Below are positions 15,558-24,799 of a stretch of DNA of 64,000 nt, in pieces. The stretch is from Flavobacterium luteum (GTDB lineage: Bacteria; Bacteroidota; Bacteroidia; Flavobacteriales; Flavobacteriaceae), in contig NZ_WAEM01000002.1 of NCBI RefSeq assembly GCF_008806775.1, positions 372,001 to 436,000 on the forward strand, given 5' to 3'. Numbering within the stretch: position 1 is the first letter of the stretch; each line of letters begins with the position of its first letter. The position numbers and the translations under genes were made by a program. Below the pieces are notes generated by a model. That model did not search any database. It worked only from the letters and a program-made list of their open reading frames with translations, and was not told where the DNA came from.

Positions 15558-16553
15558 CTACTTAGAAAACGCAATCATTTCATTACAATATACTTCAACA
15601 TTCTGAAAAGCAAACTCTAAATCCCTTTTTACTTTTTCGTTCGAAATACAATTTTCTGAATGTAAAGAATGAGCCATATCCTTACTCAAACGTCTCTTTC
15701 TATTAAAAAAAGTTGAAGTAATCCAATCTATCCTCCATATTATTTCCGTTATCCAAGGTTTGGCGTAAATTCTTGGCGGTTTAACTTTTAATGCTTTTGA
15801 AATTGTATTTAATATAGTTTCAAATGAAATATTGGCTGCAATTGCTACGTATCTTTCGCCACTTATATCACTTTTCATCAATTGAGTCATAATTTTTACC
15901 ACATCGTTTACAGTAACAAAACCTGTAATGCCTTTGGTATACAACAATAATCCTTTTTTAACTTTAGAAAAAATTTGACCACTACCCGTATTCCAAAATC
16001 CTGGACCAAGAATAACTCCTGGGCTAACAATTACTATTGGTAATCCTTCCTGATAACCCCGCCAAACTTCTATTTCAGCACCATATTTTGAGATGGCATA
16101 ATCACTATGGGATTTCTCTGGATTCCATTCTGTCTCTTCAGTAATTGTGGTTTCATTTTCTTTAAGATCGCCAAGTGCAGCTATCGAACTCACGTAACAC
16201 AGTTTTTTGATAGCGTATGCCGAACAAAAATTAACAATGTTCGCGGTTCCTTCAATATTTATTTTTCGGAGTTGCTTTTCGTCTTTTGGATCAAATGAAA
16301 TTAAAGCAGCACAATGATACACATATTCAACATCTATAAAAGCGATTTCTAAAGAAGGAATATCAGTAATATCTGCTTGAATCCATTCCATTTTTTCGAA
16401 GAGAAATTCTTTTTTGTAGAGTGCAAAAAGCGATTTGGTTTTCTCAATAGAAGTAGATGTTCTATAAATAGCACGAACTTTTTCGTTATTTTCTAATAAA
16501 TGGATTGCTAAATGCGATCCGACTAATCCTGTTGCTCCTGTGATTAAAACCAT
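15558..16553 (-). CDS. NAD(P)-dependent epimerase/dehydratase (extended SDR)
   Basis: The product is 331 residues. The Rossmann motif GATGLVG lies at residues 6-12 and the catalytic YxxxK at Y152/K156 (DYAISK). A Ser pair (VSSIAALG) at 122-123 supplies the third catalytic residue. The family includes dihydroflavonol reductase-like and sugar-nucleotide enzymes; the substrate here cannot be told. A steroid- or flavonol-like reductase is as likely as a sugar enzyme. It is divergent from tyrS, and the intergenic gap contains AATCT-rich sequence like that upstream of rpsB. Confidence 0.87.
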   Translation of the reverse strand: MVLITGATGLVGSHLAIHLLENNEKVRAIYRTSTSIEKTKSLFALYKKEFLFEKMEWIQADITDIPSLEIAFIDVEYVYHCAALISFDPKDEKQLRKINIEGTANIVNFCSAYAIKKLCYVSSIAALGDLKENETTITEETEWNPEKSHSDYAISKYGAEIEVWRGYQEGLPIVIVSPGVILGPGFWNTGSGQIFSKVKKGLLLYTKGITGFVTVNDVVKIMTQLMKSDISGERYVAIAANISFETILNTISKALKVKPPRIYAKPWITEIIWRIDWITSTFFNRKRRLSKDMAHSLHSENCISNEKVKRDLEFAFQNVEVYCNEMIAFSK

Positions 16554-16629
16554 TTTGTAAAGATAATTAGATTGTTGGATTTATAAATTTTTAGATTTTA
16601 TTTTTTAAATATTGACATTAAAAATGCTA

Positions 16630-16659
16630 TTGTCAATGCTTTTTGAATTACTATCTTTG
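16630..16659 (+). promoter_or_regulatory. Bacteroidetes sigma-A promoter of tyrS
   Basis: TTG at 16630-16632 is separated by 19 bases from TATCTTTG at 16652-16659, a full consensus match. It lies downstream of an alternative in-frame start at 16612, which rules that start out and fixes the tyrS start at 16678. Confidence 0.8.
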
Positions 16660-16677
16660 CCCAAATTAATACACAAA

Positions 16678-17976
16678 ATGAAAAATATTATTGCAGAATT
16701 GCAGTGGCGTGGTTTGGTTCATGATATTATGCCTGGAACCGAAGAACAATTGCTGAAAGAAATGACAGCAACCTATATAGGATTTGACCCAACTTCAGAT
16801 TCGTTGCATATTGGGAGTTTGGTTCCCATAATTCTCTTGGTTCATTTAGAGCATTTTGGTCACAAACCTATTGCGCTTGTTGGTGGTGCAACAGGAATGA
16901 TTGGCGATCCGTCTGGAAAATCGGATGAAAGAAATCTGCTGGATGAAGTAACTTTAAATCATAATGTAGCGGGTATAAAAAATGTTTTATCTCGTTTTTT
17001 AGATTTTAATTCGAAAGAAAAAAATGCTCCAATCTTAGTTAACAATTACGATTGGATGAAAACTTTTACTTTTATCGACTTTGCACGTGAAGTAGGAAAG
17101 CGCATCACTGTAAATTATATGATGGCTAAGGATTCTGTAAAGAAAAGACTTACTGGCGAAGGCGAAGGAATGTCTTTTACCGAATTTACGTATCAATTAA
17201 TTCAAGGCTATGATTTTTACCATTTGCATAAGCACTACAATTGTTTGCTACAAATGGGAGGTTCTGATCAATGGGGGAATATTACAACAGGAACTGAATT
17301 AGTGAGAAGAATGAACGTAAATAGTGATGCCAAAGCATTTGCAATGACTTGCCCGCTAATCACTAAAGCAGATGGTTCGAAATTTGGAAAATCTGAAGGG
17401 GGAAATGTTTGGTTAACTGCAGACAAAACATCTGTTTACAAGTTTTATCAATTTTGGCTGAATACTACCGACGTTGATGCAGAGAAATACATTAAAATAT
17501 TCACCTTCTTAGATAAGGAAACAATAGATGAATTAATTGCGAATCATTATGAAGCACCGCACTTAAGAGTTTTACAAAAGAAATTAGCTGAAGAAGTAAC
17601 CACTTTTGTACATTCTGCAGCAGATTTAGACAAAGCGATTCAAGCCTCAGCTATTTTGTTCGGTAATGCCACTTCTGATGATTTAAAACAATTAGACGAA
17701 GCGACTTTTTTAGAAGTTTTTGATGGTGTGCCCCAAGCAGAAATTTCAAGAAACGATATTGAAAACGGAATTGATATTGTGTCGGTTTTAAATGAAAAAA
17801 CAGGTTTTTTTAAATCAAATGGCGAAGCGAGACGAGCCTTAATAGCTAATTCAATCGCTATAAATAAGGAAAAAATTACAGAAGAATTCGTGCTTTCGAC
17901 TAAAGATTTAATCAATAATCAGTTTGTTTTGTTGCAAAGCGGAAAGAAAAATTATTTTGTTATTCGAGTTATATAA
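16678..17976 (+). CDS. tyrS: Tyrosyl-tRNA synthetase
   Basis: The product is 432 residues and charges tRNA-Tyr in the cytoplasm. It has the class I signature HIGS at residues 44-47 and a KFGKS version of KMSKS near residue 235, after the tyrosine-pocket stretch [11 protein letters not shown]. The C-terminal 65 residues look like the S4-type RNA-binding domain ([18 protein letters not shown]). The start was chosen from the promoter position and the family N-terminus. The 3' end overlaps the convergent LuxE-like gene by 8 bases. Confidence 0.96.
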   Translation: MKNIIAELQWRGLVHDIMPGTEEQLLKEMTATYIGFDPTSDSLHIGSLVPIILLVHLEHFGHKPIALVGGATGMIGDPSGKSDERNLLDEVTLNHNVAGIKNVLSRFLDFNSKEKNAPILVNNYDWMKTFTFIDFAREVGKRITVNYMMAKDSVKKRLTGEGEGMSFTEFTYQLIQGYDFYHLHKHYNCLLQMGGSDQWGNITTGTELVRRMNVNSDAKAFAMTCPLITKADGSKFGKSEGGNVWLTADKTSVYKFYQFWLNTTDVDAEKYIKIFTFLDKETIDELIANHYEAPHLRVLQKKLAEEVTTFVHSAADLDKAIQASAILFGNATSDDLKQLDEATFLEVFDGVPQAEISRNDIENGIDIVSVLNEKTGFFKSNGEARRALIANSIAINKEKITEEFVLSTKDLINNQFVLLQSGKKNYFVIRVI

Positions 17977-18949
17977 CCATCAAGTTACAACCACGAATGT
18001 CGCTATTATCAAAACGTCCCAATACTTCAAAAGAGTTGTAGGGATTTTTTTTACCCAAATCTTGAGTAGCAATAAACGAACACGAATTAATGTTGGCTAA
18101 ATCAATGACGTTAATTCCTCCCGTTTTTCCGTTTGCTACATAGGACAAAGCATCTTCCGTTTCCCGAATTAGAATTTGCATCCATGGCGGACATTCGAAA
18201 ACTCCATTTCCAAGTGAATAGGCTTGCGATAACAATTCAGTCATTCCATATTCAGAATGAATAGTAGAGACACCAAAGCCGATGCAAAGTTGCTCGTGCA
18301 ATTCTTCTCGAATCATTTCTTTGCGTTTGCCTTTCATACCACCCGTTTCCATGATAATAGTGTTTTTTAATTGAAATTTATTTAGTTCAATCAAATCTAA
18401 TAAAGCATAAGTGACTCCTATTAAAATTACATTTTGTCCCGAATGGTCTAAATCAATTAATTTTTTGATGAGCTCATCATATTGGTTTAAATAAAATCCG
18501 CTATTTGAGTTATTTGATAATGCTATTAAATCCCTTACCATATAAATTAAAGATGACCCTTCACGTTCTAAGTAAGAAGGAAGCAATGCCAAAATAGTGT
18601 AATCTTTAATATTACCATAAAACTGAGAAAAACCTCTGCGATAGCTTTCTTCATAAATTGAAACATCGGTAACAAGATGTTTACTAGCAATCATTCCTGT
18701 TGTACCGCTACTAGTAAAGGTTTCTTGGATAGGATTATAATTAGAAACTACTCTATGACTTTTAAAAAACTGAATAGGTAAAAAGGGAATTTGTTGTAGT
18801 GATTTTATATCCTGTTTTTTAGTTTTTAACAGTTGACAAAATTCTCGATATGCCTGATTGTTATCATATTGAAAACGAAACACTTGCAGTGCTATTTTCT
18901 CAAATTGCTTTTGGCTGGAAATCGTGAATATGTCTGAAGTTGTAATCAA
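17969..18949 (-). CDS. LuxE-like acyl-protein synthetase / acyltransferase
   Basis: The product is 326 residues, starting from TTG. An adenylate-forming motif TSSGTTG lies at residues 79-85, with [14 protein letters not shown] at about 230-243. This matches the LuxE/acyl-protein synthetase family, which activates carboxylic acids as acyl-AMP and passes the acyl group to a protein or thiol. No luciferase or fatty-acid reductase genes are nearby, so bioluminescence is not implied. In Bacteroidetes such genes often stand alone and the substrate is not known. The gene converges on tyrS and overlaps its end by 8 bases. Confidence 0.82.
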   Translation of the reverse strand: MITTSDIFTISSQKQFEKIALQVFRFQYDNNQAYREFCQLLKTKKQDIKSLQQIPFLPIQFFKSHRVVSNYNPIQETFTSSGTTGMIASKHLVTDVSIYEESYRRGFSQFYGNIKDYTILALLPSYLEREGSSLIYMVRDLIALSNNSNSGFYLNQYDELIKKLIDLDHSGQNVILIGVTYALLDLIELNKFQLKNTIIMETGGMKGKRKEMIREELHEQLCIGFGVSTIHSEYGMTELLSQAYSLGNGVFECPPWMQILIRETEDALSYVANGKTGGINVIDLANINSCSFIATQDLGKKNPYNSFEVLGRFDNSDIRGCNLMVI

Positions 18950-18977
18950 GTATTGTTTTTAACAAAAGTAATTAAAT

Positions 18978-19010
18978 AAAAAAAACTCCAACTTTTCAAT
19001 TGGAGTTTTC
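18978..19010 (-). terminator. Terminator after the lamin-tail T9SS gene
   Basis: AAAACTCCAA and TTGGAGTTTT arms flank a short loop, with A-runs on the plus strand that give a U-tract on the minus transcript. It lies just downstream of the stop at 19030. Confidence 0.85.
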
Positions 19011-19029
19011 TGTATGAAATAAAAAAGAA

Positions 19030-19884
19030 TTATTTGATAACTAATTTTCTCGTAGCAGTTTTTCCTTCTTCAGTGATTTTTAAGATATAAACACCGCTAA
19101 TAAGTTTTGAAACATTTACCACTTGATTAGAAACATTTGTTTTTATAACCTGTTTTCCTAAAACATCAAAAATAGCAACTGATTTAGTTGCAGCAGTATT
19201 AGATGAAGTAATAAATAAATTTCCGTTAACTACTGGGTTAGGATATACATTTAATCCTGATATAGCATTTTGTTTTACCCCTAATGAATTTTGAGGTGAA
19301 GCTGCAGCTGCAGTAAAGTCAGCCCCATTATCATTCGTGTCAATTCCATTAGTTCTTGATACTGAATTTACAGCTGAAGCTGCTGGAGCAGCCTTAGCTC
19401 CTTCAAATGCAGTTGCAGATCCATAACCTACAAAATCCAAAACATTAGCATCTGTTGGTGTTACAATTTGTAAATTATCGCTTACTAGTGCTATTTTCCC
19501 ATTTGAACCAGCCATTGAAAAACCAGCAGTAGTTCCAATTGTACCAGTAAAAGGAGTAGGAATAGGTGCCACATAATCCGGACTTGGCAAATCTGTCGTT
19601 CCGCCTGCTCCGGCTGCTTCCTGTATTAAATATTTTTGACCAGGGGCTAAAGTGATATCTGGAAGAGGATGATATGCATTGAAAGTACCTGTAGCAGAAG
19701 CATATTGTAATGTAGCACCAGAAAGAGTTGCCGATGATGTACCGCTATTAATAAGTTCAACAAAATCGTTTTTATATACAGATCCACTGTTGCCACCACC
19801 ACCGTAAACCTCGTTAATAACTATTTGAGCTTGTGAAGCAACAGTAACTAAAACCGTTGAAAATAAAATGTAAATTTTTTTCAT
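19030..19884 (-). CDS. Secreted lamin-tail-domain protein with T9SS sorting signal
   Basis: The product is 284 residues from ATG 19884. A signal peptide (residues 1-18, ending SQAQ) precedes a lamin tail domain (about 19-150) with IVINEVYGGGGNSG and DFVELINSG. A Ser/Ala-rich middle follows. The C-terminus is a type A type IX secretion sorting domain (YPNPVVNG, then IFDVLGKQV, SGVYILKI and TRKLVIK), so the protein should cross the outer membrane and be cell-surface attached or released. Bacterial lamin-tail domains are often attached to surface hydrolases, but no enzyme domain is seen here. It is the last gene of a cluster starting with a TonB receptor. Confidence 0.88.
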   Translation of the reverse strand: MKKIYILFSTVLVTVASQAQIVINEVYGGGGNSGSVYKNDFVELINSGTSSATLSGATLQYASATGTFNAYHPLPDITLAPGQKYLIQEAAGAGGTTDLPSPDYVAPIPTPFTGTIGTTAGFSMAGSNGKIALVSDNLQIVTPTDANVLDFVGYGSATAFEGAKAAPAASAVNSVSRTNGIDTNDNGADFTAAAASPQNSLGVKQNAISGLNVYPNPVVNGNLFITSSNTAATKSVAIFDVLGKQVIKTNVSNQVVNVSKLISGVYILKITEEGKTATRKLVIK

Positions 19885-19993
19885 AATTAAATTTTTAAAA
19901 ATATTAGATAACAAATATATAAAGAATTTTTACTTAAAGATTAAAATCAGTGTGAAAAAAACAATAAAAAAAGGTTAAACTATTCTTTTATGA

Positions 19994-20329
19994 TTATTTT
20001 AGTATTAATTTTCGAGTAGCACTAGCATCGCCATCTTTAATTTTTATGATGTACACTCCTGGAGAAATGCTGGAAACATTTAGTTCTCTAGTACTAGTTG
20101 TGGTTTGCAATACTTTTTTACCTAGTACATCGAATATGGTAATTTCTTTATTTCCCGTAGTTTTTGAAGTAATGTATATTTTACCATTACTTACAGGATT
20201 AGGATAAAAACCAAGTGCGTCAGTAGCTTCTTGCGTTTTAGGCTGTTGCCTGATATTGTCCTGAGCAGTTACTGTCAGAGCAAACAAACAAAGTAGTAAA
20301 GTTACAATATAAAAGTATTTTTTTCTCAT
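19994..20329 (-). CDS. Small secreted protein made almost only of a T9SS sorting domain
   Basis: The product is 111 residues. A signal peptide (1-22, ending TVTAQ) and about 17 linker residues are followed directly by a complete type A sorting domain (FYPNPVSNGKIYITS, IFDVLGKKV, SPGVYIIKI, TRKLILK). There is no passenger domain. The sorting domain is closely similar to that of the neighbouring 284-residue protein. It may be the leftover of a larger secreted protein whose middle was deleted, or a genuine mini-protein. Reading frame, signal peptide and start are all intact. Confidence 0.82.
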   Translation of the reverse strand: MRKKYFYIVTLLLCLFALTVTAQDNIRQQPKTQEATDALGFYPNPVSNGKIYITSKTTGNKEITIFDVLGKKVLQTTTSTRELNVSSISPGVYIIKIKDGDASATRKLILK

Positions 20330-20380
20330 AAGTACTTGTAATAGTGCAAAGATATAAATATTATTTCAAATACTAGGCCA

Positions 20381-20412
20381 AAAAAACCGCCTCAGTTTTG
20401 AAGCGGTTTATG
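20381..20412 (-). terminator. Terminator after the beta-helix lipoprotein gene
   Basis: AAACCGC at 20384-20390 pairs with GCGGTTT at 20403-20409. On the minus strand the stem is followed by a run of T residues. Confidence 0.85.
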
Positions 20413-20428
20413 TGTTATATTTAAAGTA

Positions 20429-21625
20429 TTATTTTATTAAACTAGTACCTTGAACTGTTGCCCAAGCACCTTGATTTAAACTTGCACCAGTTGCAGTATC
20501 GCTTTTAATAAATTGACCGCCAGGAAAGTTTACTATAATAGTACTAGCACCAGCAACATCTACGCTAGTATTTGTTATTTTAACATTTGTTATTTTAACT
20601 TTCGATCCTGTAACTTGGTTGTCATTAGTACTTGCATCTTGAATTTTAATTGCTGCACCTTGATATACTTTGTCGCCTTCAGTATATGTTCCGTAACCAT
20701 CAATTACAACATTTGTAAAATCACCATTGCCGTTTTTCTTAAACTGAATAGCATCTATTTGAATATCCCCTGCAACCTCTGGTGTACAACCCGCTGCTCT
20801 TTTTAAAGTAACATTTGTAAATTTAGGCCAAAAAGGGTTATTGTTTGCAGACGTTTCAATTTCAATTCCGAAGTTCCCTTTATTTTCTTGGTAAGCATAC
20901 CAGTTGGTATTGTTTTGTCCTCTCCAACCATCTTGCCAGTCAAAAGCATCATCAAAATTTCCGTAAGAAATAGCATTCGTTAAACTCACTGTTCCTCCAT
21001 AAAATTCAAATCCGTCATCAGCACCTTTATAGGAAACTAAATGGTCTAGAACTGTTCCTGAACCAACAGAATAAAAGGAGAATCCATTTAACTCTTTTGT
21101 ACCATCAGCTAATTTTTTCCCAGCATACTCTATTCGAACATAACTTAAACTTCCGCCATTGTGTGTTTCGTTAGTTCCTCCGTAAGGCAAAGACAAACCA
21201 TCTTCAGATGTAGCTGTAGAAGCACCACCATCATTTCCTAAAGCTTTAATGGGTGCGTCACCATACATAATGATTCCTCCCCATGAACCTGGATTTTTAG
21301 AAACTTCAGTAAATATTACCGGAGCTGATTCTGTTCCGTTTATGATTAATTTACCTCCGTTTTCTACAACTAATGCATTATCACCGGTTAATTTATCACA
21401 AGTAATTGTTGAACCTGCGGCAATTGTTAATGTAACTCCTGATTTAATTCTAGCAATTCCTTTTAAAGTATAGTTTCCAAAAGCATATTCTTTGTTAGCC
21501 ACTATATTGCCGCTAATTTCTCCAACTTGTGGTGTAACTACAACATTGTTTTCATTTTCATCATCTTTAGAGCAACCTGTAAAAATTGTTGCTAAAATAG
21601 CTAAGCTAAATACTAATTTTTTCAT
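20429..21625 (-). CDS. Surface or periplasmic beta-helix lipoprotein
   Basis: The product is 398 residues. It has a lipoprotein signal (ATIFTGCSKDDE, lipidated Cys at residue 19) followed by an Asp/Glu/Asn-rich export-type stretch. The rest is rich in short Gly/Asn/Thr/Ile strands typical of right-handed parallel beta-helices (GSWGGIIMYGDAPI, VRIEYAGKK, DDGFEFYGGTVSL, NFDDAFDWQDGW). Proteins of this kind are frequent next to flavobacterial TonB receptors; some databases mislabel them as transporters. It lies about 200 bases downstream of a TonB receptor gene. Partnership in ligand capture is inferred from position. Confidence 0.78.
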   Translation of the reverse strand: MKKLVFSLAILATIFTGCSKDDENENNVVVTPQVGEISGNIVANKEYAFGNYTLKGIARIKSGVTLTIAAGSTITCDKLTGDNALVVENGGKLIINGTESAPVIFTEVSKNPGSWGGIIMYGDAPIKALGNDGGASTATSEDGLSLPYGGTNETHNGGSLSYVRIEYAGKKLADGTKELNGFSFYSVGSGTVLDHLVSYKGADDGFEFYGGTVSLTNAISYGNFDDAFDWQDGWRGQNNTNWYAYQENKGNFGIEIETSANNNPFWPKFTNVTLKRAAGCTPEVAGDIQIDAIQFKKNGNGDFTNVVIDGYGTYTEGDKVYQGAAIKIQDASTNDNQVTGSKVKITNVKITNTSVDVAGASTIIVNFPGGQFIKSDTATGASLNQGAWATVQGTSLIK

Positions 21626-21691
21626 TTTTTGTTTTGTTTAGTTGTATTTGTTTTTAATGATACAAAGGTGTTTTAAAAAAAAGTCTAGAAG

Positions 21692-21713
21692 GTTAATTTA
21701 AAGTCATTAAACT
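21692..21713. promoter_or_regulatory. Candidate 11-bp-period direct repeat upstream of the beta-helix lipoprotein
   Basis: GTTAATTTAAA (21692-21702) is followed immediately by GTCATTAAACT (21703-21713). The 11-bp period and the GTCAT half-site resemble the direct-repeat layout bound by PhoB/OmpR-type regulators. The site is about 70 bases upstream of the gene. The region is AT-rich and chance resemblance is possible. Confidence 0.35.
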
Positions 21714-21772
21714 ATTAATGAAATTTAAATTTTATGTAAAAAAATAGTAAACAGTTAAAGAGTTTGTTAATT

Positions 21773-21800
21773 AAAAAAGCAGCCATATGGCTGCTTTTTT
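21773..21800 (-). terminator. Perfect 28-bp palindromic terminator after the TonB receptor
   Basis: A-run, GCAGCC, AT, AT, GGCTGC, T-run: the 28 bases are a perfect palindrome with T-runs on either strand, placed 20 bases past the receptor stop. It separates the receptor from the lipoprotein gene, so the latter probably has its own promoter. Confidence 0.9.
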
Positions 21801-21819
21801 AATCTTAAATCATTTTAGA

Positions 21820-24618
21820 CTATAAGGTATAGCTTAAATTAAACGAGAATCCAACTCCTCTTTTATAATCTTGAATTGTATTTGAATTCCCCATAAAACG
21901 ATCTTTATTATTATCTCCTAATTCTAATTGTATGTTTGGATTTAAAATATTGTCTATTCCTAATTTTAAATCCAGATGCTGTGATAGCTTACTAGTTAAA
22001 ACAACATCAAGTTTACTTACTGGCATTTCATAAATGTGATCAATCCCTGCAGTTCCAACACTATAAATTCGTTTGCCAAATACTGAGTAAACAGCAGAAA
22101 TAGTATTTGACCAATTTTTATTTAAATTAAATTGATATTTTAAATCTGAATTGATTAACCATTTTGAAGCTCCTTGTAGTTCACGATCTCTATGCGTTTC
22201 TATACTTTCTGATAAACTTCCTGATGGACTTATTACTTTATTAGGAACCTTAACATTAGTCTGCATTATAGAAGTATTGAAACCCCATGACACCTCTTTT
22301 AATGACTCTGAAATGCGATTAAAATCTAATAAAAACTCTGCTTCTATTCCATAAAGTGTTGCTTTATCTGAATTTAAAAAGGAAAGAATTGTAGTTCCGG
22401 GATTGGCTATAAAGGTTCTTTCAATTGGTTTGTCAATACTTTTCCCAAAGACTCCTACTGCAAAAAGTTCTTTATTGGTAGGGAAAACTTCATATTTAAC
22501 ATCAATGTTTAAATTTTTACTGTTCTCAATAAAAGGATTTCCTTGATAAACTGTCCCGTCAGGATTTACAATAGAAATTGGAAATGATTCCATGATAACA
22601 GGCTTGGTGTAGGTTAGCGAACTTGCAAAACGCAAATTCATTGTTTCGTTCAGAGAATATTTTGCATTTAATGACGGTAGAAAATAAACTTCATTTGCTG
22701 TTTTTTTCATGTATTTTTGATCAAAACTACCTATATCTTTAAATTTAGTTATTCGATCGTAACTTTCAAAACGAATACCTGCATTAACATCAAATTTATC
22801 AGAGAATTTGTAAAATAAATCGGTATAAGCAGCATTGATAGTTTCTTCAAGTTTAGATTTCCAGTTGGCATTACTCGATTCTTCGAACGAAATTTTATAA
22901 TCTAATAAATCCGCAGTAATTTGACTGTCCAATTCAAAAGGATTAAAAACGAAATTTGGATTATAATCTCTTCTGCTCCTGCTCGTTTGAATGAAACGGT
23001 ATTTTGAAGTTGTAAAATTGTGATTGCCATTGTAGCCTAAGGATAATTTATGGTCTTTCCCAAATTTTAAATTGTATTCTAAAAATGCAGAGGTAAACAT
23101 TTTACTATCTATATCTAAAAACTGTCTCAAAAAGTTATTTCCTCCATAACTTGTATTTATTTGATTTTCTGAAACTTGAGAACCTGTATAATAATTTCTA
23201 TCTGGCTGACCGTAAGCTGTTTTTGCTAATGAAAAACCACCTTTTACGCTTTGCTTTTTGTTTGTAGTCAAGAAATATTCTCCAAACAATTGTCCATTCA
23301 AATAATCTGACTCGTCTAATTGATTGGTTCTAATTAAGAAATTTGTTACATCCTGCTGATTGTTTTGGTAACCCAATTGATCTATAATTTGACTATCTGT
23401 AGATTTTAAATATAACAAAGTAGAAGATAAATTTAATCTTTCGTTTGAAAAATTTAAACCTAAAATAGAGGAAATATTCGTTTTATAGCTATACGTTGTC
23501 TTTTGGAAATTGTTTGAAAACTCAATAGGATTCCCTGCTTGTAAGGTTCTATCTGCCCCTGTTCTAAACTGGTAAGAGTTGTCGAAGTTTAACGAAACTA
23601 AATAACTTAATTTGCTGTCCTTTAAATTAAACTTCTCAGCGTGTAAAATCCCAACACTTGAATTTAAAGGGCTTTTAGATTTTTCAATTTCAAAACCATT
23701 ACTAAATGCATTAACGGCTTCATTTCTACTTAGTGTTACAATTGGAAATGGAGTTGTCCCATATGCAGATGGCAAATCACGGTTATTTCCTGCAAATCCT
23801 AAAAATCCTTTTGTAGAATTTACATTTTTTCCAAAATAAAAATTTCTCATATTGTTATTAGTTGTAAAACCCGAACCAATACTAAATTTCGTAATGCTTT
23901 TCGAAGGTTTCGTGAGAGTAACTAAGTTAAAAGTTGCACCTGCAAAATCGCCGTATATATTTGGATTAAATGTCTTGTAGGTTTCAATAACACTAACAAC
24001 ATCAGTAGGAATTAAATCTAAAGGGATAATTTTCTTAAACGGATTGTTAGAAGGAACTGCAAGATTATTTATTAATAAATTATTATATCTATCTTCTAAA
24101 CCTCTTACGAATAGACCTCTCGAACCCACTTTAGTAATTCCTGTTATTTTGGTTAGTCCTTCTTCAACATCACTAATTCCTTTTCTTGCCATTTCTTGAG
24201 CACCAATACTTTGCTTTATTTCAACAGCTTTCTTTTGGTCAAGTAGCAACGCTGTTTCTTTTTCCCTATTTCCGCCATTTGATTTAATTACAACATCTTG
24301 TAATTTATAGCCTCCCGAACCCAAAGCTTTGTTTATATTAATTTTTTCACCAGCTGCAATGCTAACAAGAACTTCAATATTGTCGTAACCAAGAAAACTA
24401 AAAATGATAGTATAATTTCCAGGGTTTACATTTATAGCATATTTTCCAGTTTCATCAGATGTTACCCCTATAGACGAACCCTTAATTACAACATTCGAAA
24501 AAGGTAAAGGAGCATTATTTGCTTCTTTGTCAGTTATAGTTCCATAAACAGTTCCTTTAGTTTGTGCAGTTGCAATAGAGCAAATGATTAGGATTATGAA
24601 TAAAAAGTTAAATTTCAT
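21820..24618 (-). CDS. TonB-dependent outer-membrane receptor
   Basis: The product is 932 residues from ATG 24618. An in-frame start 60 bases upstream lacks a signal sequence at its N-terminus. A signal peptide (1-18, ending ATAQ) is followed by a carboxypeptidase-regulatory-like domain (about 22-110, GTVYGTITDKEANNAPLPFS), a plug domain (RGLFVRGLEDRYNNLLINN) and a beta-barrel ending in the aromatic-rich GVGFSFNLSYTL. It imports a ligand larger than the porin limit using TonB energy. There is no SusD partner. The gene is divergent from a PhoB/PhoR-like pair and upstream of a beta-helix lipoprotein and T9SS proteins. Phosphate or an organophosphate is one possible ligand class, from context only. 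Confidence 0.9.
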   Translation of the reverse strand: MKFNFLFIILIICSIATAQTKGTVYGTITDKEANNAPLPFSNVVIKGSSIGVTSDETGKYAINVNPGNYTIIFSFLGYDNIEVLVSIAAGEKININKALGSGGYKLQDVVIKSNGGNREKETALLLDQKKAVEIKQSIGAQEMARKGISDVEEGLTKITGITKVGSRGLFVRGLEDRYNNLLINNLAVPSNNPFKKIIPLDLIPTDVVSVIETYKTFNPNIYGDFAGATFNLVTLTKPSKSITKFSIGSGFTTNNNMRNFYFGKNVNSTKGFLGFAGNNRDLPSAYGTTPFPIVTLSRNEAVNAFSNGFEIEKSKSPLNSSVGILHAEKFNLKDSKLSYLVSLNFDNSYQFRTGADRTLQAGNPIEFSNNFQKTTYSYKTNISSILGLNFSNERLNLSSTLLYLKSTDSQIIDQLGYQNNQQDVTNFLIRTNQLDESDYLNGQLFGEYFLTTNKKQSVKGGFSLAKTAYGQPDRNYYTGSQVSENQINTSYGGNNFLRQFLDIDSKMFTSAFLEYNLKFGKDHKLSLGYNGNHNFTTSKYRFIQTSRSRRDYNPNFVFNPFELDSQITADLLDYKISFEESSNANWKSKLEETINAAYTDLFYKFSDKFDVNAGIRFESYDRITKFKDIGSFDQKYMKKTANEVYFLPSLNAKYSLNETMNLRFASSLTYTKPVIMESFPISIVNPDGTVYQGNPFIENSKNLNIDVKYEVFPTNKELFAVGVFGKSIDKPIERTFIANPGTTILSFLNSDKATLYGIEAEFLLDFNRISESLKEVSWGFNTSIMQTNVKVPNKVISPSGSLSESIETHRDRELQGASKWLINSDLKYQFNLNKNWSNTISAVYSVFGKRIYSVGTAGIDHIYEMPVSKLDVVLTSKLSQHLDLKLGIDNILNPNIQLELGDNNKDRFMGNSNTIQDYKRGVGFSFNLSYTL

Positions 24619-24670
24619 GTAAAGTTTGTTTAAATTTTTTGCAAAGTAACGCCTGTAAAGTAAAGTTGAT

Positions 24671-24692
24671 GTTACCAACTTGTTACTATTAA
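24671..24692. promoter_or_regulatory. Candidate regulator-binding direct repeat between TonB receptor and response regulator
   Basis: GTTAC occurs at 24671-24675 and again at 24682-24686, an exact 11-bp period (GTTACCAACTT then GTTACTATTAA). It sits in the 181-base divergent region. Direct repeats spaced 11 bp are the geometry of PhoB boxes, and a PhoB-like gene starts 110 bases away. Binding is inferred, not shown. Confidence 0.45.
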
Positions 24693-24799
24693 GTTTCTTT
24701 ATTATTACGGAAATGTTAAGAGATTATATTAGTGTAAAAAAGTTTGTTAGTATTGTTTTATCTTTACTTTTACAATCGCAATCAATCAATTTTGCTATC

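Noticed and set aside
16612..16677. Upstream in-frame start for tyrS
   Set aside because: It lies before the promoter (TTG 16630, TATCTTTG 16652), and the added residues are not part of the family N-terminus.
24619..24678. Extended N-terminus of the TonB receptor
   Set aside because: It would put 20 charged residues ahead of a clear signal peptide, so ATG 24618 is preferred.
24680..24799. Extended N-terminus of the PhoB-like regulator
   Set aside because: It adds 40 hydrophobic, non-conserved residues and overlaps the likely promoter region.
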